Assembly: GCA_029065305.1 (NCBI GenBank) | Contig: JAIEIQ010000018.1 | Coordinates: 1 to 11,923, forward strand | From: Oscillospiraceae bacterium | GTDB taxonomy: Bacteria; Bacillota; Clostridia; Oscillospirales; Oscillospiraceae | Length of the DNA stretch: 11,923 bases | Reading direction: 5' to 3' | Shown: positions 6,219-11,923 of the stretch, one piece after another | Numbering within the stretch: position 1 is the stretch's first letter | How the letters are laid out: the number at the start of each line of letters is the position of its first letter | Made by a program: the position numbers and the translations under genes | The notes under the pieces: generated by a model | Seen by the model: the letters and a program-made list of their open reading frames with translations, nothing else | Told to the model about the DNA's origin: nothing | The model's database searches: none

Positions 6219-6307
6219 TTTGAGCGTATACCCGCAGGCGGAGAAGGGAGGCCAAGGTCCTGTCCGGGGTGCTTGGTTACTTTCAGAAAAGGAGAATGGA
6301 AGATCAT

Positions 6308-7249
6308 ATGCTGAAATACTGTCTGAAGCGAATCATGCGGGCCTGTATCAGTCTTGTCATCGTGATAGCCGTTGTGTTCTGCCTGCTGCGGCTGATGCCC
6401 ATCGACAGCTACTTCCCGAACCTTGACGACATGACGGAGATCCAGCTCTACAACGCCAAGGAGAAGCTGGGGCTCAACGACCCGGTGCCGGTCCAGCTGG
6501 GGAATTTCTATCAGCAGCTGCTGCGCGGGGATCTGGGGCTCTCCAACAAGTACCGGGTTGACTATCCGATCACAAAGATTCTGGCCAAAAAAGCGCCCGT
6601 TTCCATCAAGTTTGGACTGATGGCAATGGGCATCAGCCTGCCGCTGGGCCTGCTCTTGGGCGTGCTGATGGCCAGAAACCGGAACGGCATTTTGGATCGT
6701 GTGGGAACCGGATACGTTGTTCTCATGCAGGCGGTGCCTGCGGCTGTGTACTATCTGATGGTGCAGATCTACGGCAGCGACTGGACGGGACTGAATATCC
6801 TATATAAAACGGGGGTCCCATCCAGTATTATCCTTCCCGTTGTATCGCTGGCTCTGCCCTCCATCGCCTGGTACGCCATGTGGCTCAGGCGGTACATGGT
6901 GGACGAGGAGAACAAGGACTATATCCGCATGGCCAGAGCCAAGGGCGTGCCGCAGCGGGCCATCGGCTTTAACCACGTGTTCCGCAACGCAATTGTTCCC
7001 TTGATTCACGGGATACCGTCCTCCCTGCTGCTGACAATCTCCGGCTCTATTTACGTGGAGTCCCTCTATTCCATACCGGGAATGGGCGGCCTGCTGGTGG
7101 AGGTCATCAAGATGCAGGACAACTCCATGGTGCAGGCGCTGGTTATTGTGTACGCCGCCCTGGGCATCATCGGCCTGCTGATGGGGGATATCCTGATGGC
7201 GGTTGTGGATCCGCGGATCAGTCTGACAAAGAAGGAGGGTGCTCGCTGA
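6308..7249 (+). CDS. oppB: Oligopeptide ABC transporter permease OppB
   Basis: This 313-residue inner-membrane subunit belongs to the DppB/OppB binding-protein-dependent permease family. It begins MLKYCLKRIMRA followed by a membrane helix (about 12-29), a long external loop with DLGLSNKYR, then further helices near 100-121, 133-154, 172-193, 233-250 and 277-300. The EAA coupling loop, DYIRMARAKGVPQR through RNAIVP, is at 204-231, and YSIPGMGG at 254-261 and the end DPRISL are typical. I chose the ATG at 6308 because family members begin with this MLKY sequence. In-frame starts at 6269 (GTG) and 6296 (ATG) exist, but GGAG at 6291-6294 is too close for 6296. For 6308 the ribosome site is unusual: GGAG at 13 bases or GGAAG at 5. 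It overlaps oppC by one base. Confidence 0.9.
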   Translation: MLKYCLKRIMRACISLVIVIAVVFCLLRLMPIDSYFPNLDDMTEIQLYNAKEKLGLNDPVPVQLGNFYQQLLRGDLGLSNKYRVDYPITKILAKKAPVSIKFGLMAMGISLPLGLLLGVLMARNRNGILDRVGTGYVVLMQAVPAAVYYLMVQIYGSDWTGLNILYKTGVPSSIILPVVSLALPSIAWYAMWLRRYMVDEENKDYIRMARAKGVPQRAIGFNHVFRNAIVPLIHGIPSSLLLTISGSIYVESLYSIPGMGGLLVEVIKMQDNSMVQALVIVYAALGIIGLLMGDILMAVVDPRISLTKKEGAR

Positions 7250-8301
7250 TGTCTAAATTTTCGATGAACGATCATATCTCCAAGAAGCTGGAGAAGAGCC
7301 TGACGGAACAGGATCTGGCGGATGCGGGCCGTCTGCCGGATGTGCTGACGGAGGAGCAGATTGCGGCCCTCCCCGCGTCTCTGTTTTCGCGGAGGGCGTA
7401 TAGCGAGGAGGAGGCGGAGCGGACCGGATATTCCGATTACTCCTACTGGCGGAGCACCATCCGCGCGTTCTTTAAGAACAAGGCGGCGGTGTGTATGCTG
7501 CTGCTCGCCATGTCGCTGGTGCTGTTCTCGGTGATCCAGCCCTACCTGCCGGGACAGTATGACCCCAATTTCATCAATAACGACCCGGAGACCGGTATGC
7601 AGATCATCAACCAGCAGCCGGGCGGGCAGTTCATTCTGGGAACCAACGCCATAGGCCAGGACTTCTGGGCGCGGCTTTGGGCCGGAACCAGGACCTCCAT
7701 GTTCCTGGGCCTGACGGTGGCCGCTATCCAGACCGTGATCGGCATCGCTCTGGGAATGATTTGGGGCTATCTGCGCAGTGTGGATGTGTTCTTTACGGAG
7801 CTCTACAACGTTGTCACCAACATTCCGTCCACGATTATCCTGATTCTGGCCTCCTATGTCCTCAAGCCCGGCATCTGGACAATGGTGTTCGCCATGTGCG
7901 TCACCGGCTGGCTGGGCGTGGCCCAGTATATCCGTACCCAGGTGATGATTATCCGGGACCGGGACTTCAATATGGCCTCCCGCTGTCTAGGAACACCGCT
8001 GGACCGGATCATCATGAAAAACCTGCTGCCCCATATCGTGTCGGTTATCATGCTGCGCATGGCCCTGGCGATTCCCTCGGCCATCGGCAGTGAGGTATTT
8101 ATGACCTATATCGGGCTGGGGCTCCCCATTGAGACGCCGTCCCTGGGCAATCTGGTCAACGCGGGCCGGGGCATGCTGATGTCGCCCTCCCTGCGCTACC
8201 AGCTGATCTATCCGGCTATCGTCCTGTCCGTGATCACGGTGTGCTTCTATATGGTTGGCAACGCCTTCGGCGACGCGGCTGATCCGAAGAATCATCTGTA
8301 G
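7249..8301 (+). CDS. oppC: Oligopeptide ABC transporter permease OppC (AmiD-like)
   Basis: This 350-residue second permease has a charged cytoplasmic N-terminal extension of about 65 residues. Next come the OppC N-terminal segment YWRSTIRAFFKNK (66-78) and a first helix (about 80-96). Then there is an external loop with LGTNAIGQDFWARLW, and further helices near 150-173, 193-220 and beyond. The EAA loop FNMASRCLGTPLDRIIMKNLLP lies at 240-261. LYNVVTNIP, YIGLGLP and the end DAADPKNHL recall streptococcal AmiD. It partners OppB to form the membrane pore. The start overlaps the oppB stop as TGATG at 7247-7251, consistent with translational coupling, and AAGGAGGG lies shortly upstream inside oppB. 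Confidence 0.92.
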   Translation: MSKFSMNDHISKKLEKSLTEQDLADAGRLPDVLTEEQIAALPASLFSRRAYSEEEAERTGYSDYSYWRSTIRAFFKNKAAVCMLLLAMSLVLFSVIQPYLPGQYDPNFINNDPETGMQIINQQPGGQFILGTNAIGQDFWARLWAGTRTSMFLGLTVAAIQTVIGIALGMIWGYLRSVDVFFTELYNVVTNIPSTIILILASYVLKPGIWTMVFAMCVTGWLGVAQYIRTQVMIIRDRDFNMASRCLGTPLDRIIMKNLLPHIVSVIMLRMALAIPSAIGSEVFMTYIGLGLPIETPSLGNLVNAGRGMLMSPSLRYQLIYPAIVLSVITVCFYMVGNAFGDAADPKNHL

Positions 8302-8312
8302 GAGGGAGTGTC

Positions 8313-9368
8313 ATGGAGAAAAAGGCTATTTTATCCATACAGGATCTGAACATCAAATTCAACCTCCGCGGCCAGCTCCTTCACGCAATCCGCGGCGTCT
8401 CCCTGGATCTTCTGGACGGTGAATGCCTCGCCATTGTGGGCGAGTCCGGCTCCGGCAAGTCGGTGCTGGTCAAAAGCTGCATGGGCCTGCTGGATAAGAA
8501 CGGCTTCATCGATTCCGGCTCCATTGTCTATAACGGGATGGAGCTCACCGCGAACAAGAAGGAGAAGGAGTGGGAGAAGATCCGGGGCGGACAGATCGCC
8601 ATGGTCATGCAGGACCCGATGACCAGCCTGAACCCGCTGAAGTCCATCGGCTGGCAGATCGGAGAGTCTCTGAAATACCACCAGGATCTGACGGGAGAAG
8701 CGGCGAAGAACAAGGTCATGGAGATGCTGACGGACGTGGGAATCGACGATCCCAAGAGGCGTTACAGCCAGTACCCCCACGAGTTTTCCGGCGGTATGCG
8801 CCAGAGAGTGGCTATCGCCATCGCCCTGGCCTGCAATCCGCGGATCCTGGTGTGCGACGAGCCGACGACCGCCCTTGATGTGACGATACAGGCGCAGATC
8901 CTGGATCTGGTCCGGGGCTTGCAGAAGAAGTACCATCTGACAACAATCTATATTACCCACGATCTGGGCGTGGTGGCGAACGTGGCCGACCGGGTCGCGG
9001 TCATGTATGCCGGCGATATCGTGGAGATCGGCGGCTGCAAGGAGATCTTCTTTGATCCGAAGCATCCGTATACCTGGGCGCTCCTGTCCTCCCTGCCGCA
9101 GATCGCCGCAGCGGGGACGAAGCTGTATTCCATCCACGGGACGCCGCCGAACCTGTTCATGCCCGTGCGGGGCGACGCGTTCGCGCCGCGGAACCCGTAT
9201 GCGCTGGATATCGATTTCCTCCACCGGCCGCCGTATTTTGAGGTCAGCCCGACCCACAAGGCAAGAACATGGCTTCTGGACCCCCGTGCGCCGAAGATCG
9301 ATCCGCCGGAGGCCATTCGGGAAATCAAAAATCTGAAAGCGTTCGGAGGTGACTGGGGTGAAGAATGA
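8313..9368 (+). CDS. oppD: Oligopeptide ABC transporter ATPase OppD (AmiE-ATPase type)
   Basis: This 351-residue ATPase of the peptide/nickel importer family has Walker A GESGSGKS (43-50), Q-loop Gln100 in VMQDPMTSLNP, the ABC signature FSGGMRQR (158-165), Walker B ILVCDE (178-183) and switch His216 in YITHDLGV. The C-terminal oligopeptide domain contains HPYTWALLSSLP and GTPPNLF. Where many OppD/DppD proteins carry four cysteines for an iron-sulfur cluster, this one has Asp288, Asn294, Asp301 and Thr319, as I recall for streptococcal and bacillar OppD/AmiE ATPases. It powers peptide import with OppF. It follows oppC by 11 bases with an AGGAGGGAG ribosome site, and its last 11 bases overlap oppF. 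Confidence 0.93.
   Translation: MEKKAILSIQDLNIKFNLRGQLLHAIRGVSLDLLDGECLAIVGESGSGKSVLVKSCMGLLDKNGFIDSGSIVYNGMELTANKKEKEWEKIRGGQIAMVMQDPMTSLNPLKSIGWQIGESLKYHQDLTGEAAKNKVMEMLTDVGIDDPKRRYSQYPHEFSGGMRQRVAIAIALACNPRILVCDEPTTALDVTIQAQILDLVRGLQKKYHLTTIYITHDLGVVANVADRVAVMYAGDIVEIGGCKEIFFDPKHPYTWALLSSLPQIAAAGTKLYSIHGTPPNLFMPVRGDAFAPRNPYALDIDFLHRPPYFEVSPTHKARTWLLDPRAPKIDPPEAIREIKNLKAFGGDWGEE
9345..9352 (+). promoter_or_regulatory. Ribosome site that fixes the oppF start at GTG 9358
   Basis: GGAGGTGA, a strong anti-SD match, lies inside the oppD 3' end and ends five bases before the GTG at 9358. The earlier in-frame GTG at 9349 overlaps this site and cannot use it. Confidence 0.7.
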
Positions 9369-10293
9369 TAAAAAAGAGGTCCTTGTCCGTGTAAAAGACA
9401 TGCATGTGACCTTCGGGCGCGGCAAAAAGACCTTTGAGGCCGTCCGCGGCGTCAACTTCGATATCTACAAGGGCGAGACCTTCGGCCTTGTGGGGGAGTC
9501 CGGCTCGGGGAAAACCACCATTGGCCGCGCCATCATCCGTCTGTATCCGATTCAGGGCGAGGTGATCTATCAGGGAGAGCGCATCAGCGGAAAGATCTCC
9601 AGAGAGCTGGACAAGAGGGTGATTCAGCAGATCCAGATGATCTTCCAGGATCCGATGGCCTCCTTGAATGAGCGGGCCAAGGTCAGCTATATTGTCTCGG
9701 AGGGCCTGCTGAATATCCACAAGAACCTCTCCCGGCAGGAGATCAAGGATCGGGTGGACAAGGTGCTTCTGGAGGTGGGACTGCTCCCGGAGTTCTCCAG
9801 CCGCTTTCCCCATGAGTTCTCCGGAGGACAGAGACAGCGGATCGGCATCGCCCGGGCGCTGATTATGGAGCCGTCGTTCATTATCGCCGACGAGCCCATC
9901 TCCGCGCTGGACGTGTCCATCCGGGCCCAGGTATTGAATCTGCTGTCGGATTTGCAGAGGACGAGAGGGCTTACGTACCTCTTCATCGCCCACGATCTCT
10001 CGGTGATGCGGTTTATCTGTGACAGGATTGCCGTCATTCAGAAGGGGCGCATCGTGGAGCTGGCGGAGACGGAGAAGCTGTTTGCCCATCCGACGCACCC
10101 CTATACCAGAGCCCTCCTTATGGCGATTCCCATGCCGAATCCGGATGTGGAGAAGGATAAGGTACTGCGGATTTACGACGCAGAAAAGTATGCCAGCTGG
10201 GAGCGCGGCAGCGTCTGGGCGGAGATTGAGGACGGCCACTGGCTGCTGGCGGACCAGGAGACGATTGAGCACTACAGGCAGAAGCTGCGCTAG
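9358..10293 (+). CDS. oppF: Oligopeptide ABC transporter ATPase OppF (AmiF type)
   Basis: The second ATPase has 311 residues from GTG 9358. Walker A GESGSGKT is at 46-53, Q-loop Gln97 in MIFQDPMASLN, the signature FSGGQRQR at 154-161, Walker B FIIADE at 174-179 and His212 in LFIAHDLSV. After HPYTRALLMAIP the C-terminus is short and without cysteines, reading VLRIYDAEKY and IEDGHWLLADQ. This resembles streptococcal AmiF rather than the cysteine-rich DppF tail. It dimerises with OppD to drive the permease. The start overlaps oppD by 11 bases, consistent with coupled translation, and the stop lies 26 bases before the NagZ-like gene. Confidence 0.92.
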   Translation: MKNDKKEVLVRVKDMHVTFGRGKKTFEAVRGVNFDIYKGETFGLVGESGSGKTTIGRAIIRLYPIQGEVIYQGERISGKISRELDKRVIQQIQMIFQDPMASLNERAKVSYIVSEGLLNIHKNLSRQEIKDRVDKVLLEVGLLPEFSSRFPHEFSGGQRQRIGIARALIMEPSFIIADEPISALDVSIRAQVLNLLSDLQRTRGLTYLFIAHDLSVMRFICDRIAVIQKGRIVELAETEKLFAHPTHPYTRALLMAIPMPNPDVEKDKVLRIYDAEKYASWERGSVWAEIEDGHWLLADQETIEHYRQKLR

Positions 10294-10319
10294 AGCCGGC
10301 TTCTGAGCGGGAGGTCAAC

Positions 10320-11882
10320 ATGGCGGAAAAATGGACGCGGGAACAGCTCCGGCTGGAGATCGGGCAGCACTTCATGGCGGGCCTGGACAGCACGGAACTG
10401 ACGCCGGAGATGGAGCGGTTCCTGGCGGAGTACCGGATAGGGAATATCATTCTCTTCAAGCACAATGTGGAGAGCAGCGCACAGTTGCGGCGCCTCTGCG
10501 CCGATGTTCAGGAGTGCGTCCGGAAGCACACAGGACACGGCGCGCTGATCGCTATCGATCAGGAGGGCGGGCCTGTCACCCGCCTCAGCGGCGACAGCGT
10601 AAACGTCCCCGGCGCAATGGCTGTTGCCGCCGCCGGCGGGCCGGAGCTGGCCCGGCGGGCCGGCCGGCTGACCGGCAGGCAGCTGCGCTCGCTGGGCGTG
10701 AATTTTGACTTTGCCCCCGATATGGACGTAAACTGCAATCCGGACAATCCGGCCATTGGCGTGAGGAGCTACGGGGATACCCCGGAGCAGGTCATCGCCT
10801 ATGGTACCGAGATGCTCCGGGGGCTTCAGGAGAGCCGGGTGCTGGCCTGCGCCAAGCATTTTCCGGGATACGGCGATTTGAATTTGGATCCCCATCTGAG
10901 CCTTCCCAAGGTAACGAAGCCGCTGGAGCAGCTGGAGAAGGTGGAGCTTCTTCCGTTTGCGCGGGCTGTGGAGGCCGAAGTGGCCAGCATCATGACGGCC
11001 CATGTCATTTTCCCGGCCCTGGAGCCGGAGGAGATACCGGCCACCATGTCTCGCCGGATCATTACCGGGATGCTGCGGGAGAGGATGGGCTATGAGGGCC
11101 TGGTGGTGACGGACTGCATGGAGATGGGGGCCATCGCCTCCGGCTATGGGACAGTCCAGGGCGCGGTGCGCGCGCTCCAGGCCGGCGCGGATATTGTCCT
11201 GGTTTCCCATACCGCCCAGACGGCGATGGAGGCGGTCGAGGCGGCGGAAGAGGCGTTGAGGAATGGGAGTATTTCCATAGAGGAGCTCCAAAAGAGCACG
11301 GAGCGAATCCTGCGCTTCAAGAGGGCGTATCAGGTGGGCGAGACAGCACCGGAGTACGATAACGCCGAGGATATGCAAGAGACAGAGCGGATTCTGCGGC
11401 GCTCGATTGCCGGATACCGCCTCCCGGAGGGGAGAATCCCGGATCTCGGCCCCAACCCGCTCTTTGCCTCGGTGCAGTCCTACCGCGCCACGCTCGCGAA
11501 TAACGAGGAGCGCCGGACGCTGAGCTTTGCCGGGTACATGGCGGAGGGCTATGGCGGGGACAGCTATCTTCTCCCCCGGGAGCCCTCCGAGAAGGAGATT
11601 GCGGAGCTGTTCGCGGCGGCGGAGGGGCACAGTGCCCTTGTGATCGGAACCTACAACGGCCACCTGTGGAAGGAACAGCGGGAAATGCTGGGACGGCTGG
11701 ATCAGGTAAAGGTGCCTGTGCTGGTGGCGGCGTTTGGCCTGCCCTATGATTTGCAGGACACGCCGGCGGATATTCCGGGCCTTGCGGCCTGGGAGTACAC
11801 CCCTCGGAGTATGGAGGCGGTTCTTGCGATACTGCGGGGAGAGGAGCGCCCGGTGGGGAGGATGCCGATCCATCTGGCGTAG
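10320..11882 (+). CDS. nagZ: Glycoside hydrolase family 3, NagZ-like beta-N-acetylhexosaminidase
   Basis: This 520-residue GH3 enzyme has a first TIM-barrel domain with IGNIILFKHNV (40-50), IDQEGGPVTRL (79-89), FAPDMDVNCNPDNPAIG (131-147), the sugar-binding Lys179-His180 in KHFPGYGDL, and the Asp190/His192 dyad in DPH, the general acid/base signature of NagZ-type enzymes. Nucleophile Asp265 lies in VVTDCMEMGAI. A second domain (about 360-520) ends in GRMPIHLA, as in two-domain Firmicute enzymes, though it is shorter than Bacillus NagZ. NagZ removes GlcNAc from muropeptides or GlcNAc-MurNAc. There is no signal peptide, so it should act in the cytoplasm, unlike secreted Bacillus NagZ. In the loop usually written PGHGDT, this protein has Tyr184 and Leu187. 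The ATG at 10320 has GGGAGG at 10309-10314. The short 26-base gap suggests cotranscription with oppBCDF. Confidence 0.9.
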   Translation: MAEKWTREQLRLEIGQHFMAGLDSTELTPEMERFLAEYRIGNIILFKHNVESSAQLRRLCADVQECVRKHTGHGALIAIDQEGGPVTRLSGDSVNVPGAMAVAAAGGPELARRAGRLTGRQLRSLGVNFDFAPDMDVNCNPDNPAIGVRSYGDTPEQVIAYGTEMLRGLQESRVLACAKHFPGYGDLNLDPHLSLPKVTKPLEQLEKVELLPFARAVEAEVASIMTAHVIFPALEPEEIPATMSRRIITGMLRERMGYEGLVVTDCMEMGAIASGYGTVQGAVRALQAGADIVLVSHTAQTAMEAVEAAEEALRNGSISIEELQKSTERILRFKRAYQVGETAPEYDNAEDMQETERILRRSIAGYRLPEGRIPDLGPNPLFASVQSYRATLANNEERRTLSFAGYMAEGYGGDSYLLPREPSEKEIAELFAAAEGHSALVIGTYNGHLWKEQREMLGRLDQVKVPVLVAAFGLPYDLQDTPADIPGLAAWEYTPRSMEAVLAILRGEERPVGRMPIHLA

Positions 11883-11894
11883 AGGAGGAGGACC

Positions 11895-11923
11895 ATGAGA
11901 GTCATATTGGGCGTGGAGCGCCT
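11895..11923 (+). CDS. Start of a further operon gene, possibly DUF1343/NamZ, partial
   Basis: An ATG at 11895, with AGGAGGAGGA at 11883-11892 and 12 bases after the NagZ-like stop, opens a frame that stays open to the window edge and reads MRVILGVERL. Ten residues cannot establish a family. DUF1343 proteins (exo-beta-N-acetylmuramidase NamZ, GH171) often begin with a similar hydrophobic (V/L)GxxRL segment, and in Bacillus namZ lies next to nagZ, so this is the leading guess. The existence of a gene here is more certain than its identity. Confidence 0.6.

Larger units (their letters stand above)
4039..6222 (+). repeat. Tandem duplication copy 2: promoter, leader, binding-protein gene and 3' hairpin
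   Basis: This is the second copy of the unit at 1767-4013. It has a shorter leader, a coding region 51 bases longer (mainly a longer linker after the lipidated Cys), and a homologous 3' hairpin. Unlike copy 1, it leads directly into the transporter genes. The duplication is old enough for the promoter-flanking sequence and many codons to have changed, while promoter boxes, spacings and hairpins are kept. Confidence 0.85.

Noticed and set aside
6243..6276. GAAGGGAGG followed by a CCAAG/CTTGG stem as a terminator or small gene before oppB
   Set aside because: The stem is only five pairs with no T run, and no start codon lies at a suitable distance after the GGGAGG with a meaningful frame.
6269..6307. 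GTG 6269 or ATG 6296 as the oppB start
   Set aside because: GTG 6269 lacks a well-placed ribosome site and adds a charged segment before the usual MLKY start. ATG 6296 is only one base after GGAG.
10290..11873. A 527-codon minus-strand frame opposite the NagZ-like gene
   Set aside because: The plus strand has all GH3 catalytic motifs. The antisense product is Arg/His/Gln/Pro-rich with no domain and no good ribosome site that I could see.
1..11923. CRISPR array, tRNA, rRNA, insertion sequence or phage genes
   Set aside because: I looked for regularly spaced repeats, tRNA-like cloverleaf ends and transposase or integrase motifs and saw none. The only large repeat is the binding-protein duplication.

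Overview
The window looks like a chromosomal piece of a Gram-positive Clostridia-type Firmicute with GC-rich coding sequence, possibly of the Oscillospiraceae/Lachnospiraceae sort. The evidence is strong AGGAGG-type ribosome sites, lipoprotein signal peptides on the binding proteins, AT-rich consensus sigma-A promoters between GC-rich genes, and an oligopeptide ABC transporter whose parts resemble the streptococcal/bacillar Ami/Opp type. The taxonomic placement is inference.

Layout. (1) 1-463, minus strand: the N-terminal 154 residues of a BadF/BadG/BcrA/BcrD-type sugar kinase (GlcNAc/MurNAc kinase class), transcribed divergently. (2) 464-635: a divergent control region with a promoter on each strand and a TGAAA-N5-TTTCA palindrome between them. 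(3) 636-1730: a cytoplasmic serine hydrolase of the class C beta-lactamase/AmiE-like family, closed by a terminator. (4) 1767-6222: a tandem duplication of a whole unit (upstream dyad, perfect TTGACA-N17-TATAAT promoter, leader, family 5 peptide-binding lipoprotein gene, 3' hairpin). The copies have diverged but share architecture; copy 1 has about 115 extra leader bases that fold into a 17-bp hairpin. (5) 6308-10293: oppB-oppC-oppD-oppF, tightly packed and partly overlapping. (6) 10320-11882: a cytoplasmic GH3 beta-N-acetylhexosaminidase of the NagZ type. (7) 11895-end: the first ten codons of another gene, perhaps a DUF1343/NamZ exo-muramidase.

How they may work together. NagZ, an AmiE-like serine hydrolase, possibly NamZ and a BadF-type amino-sugar kinase make up a cell-wall recycling toolkit. 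In Bacillus subtilis NagZ, AmiE and NamZ act outside the cell and sugars enter by a PTS. Here the hydrolase and NagZ have no signal peptide and sit beside a complete peptide importer with two binding proteins. The simplest reading is a muropeptide salvage locus: wall fragments are captured by two paralogous lipoproteins, imported intact by OppBCDF, then stripped of peptide, split into sugars and phosphorylated in the cytoplasm. This is inference from gene content. Shared palindromic sites near the divergent promoters and both binding-protein promoters suggest one regulator, not encoded in this window.
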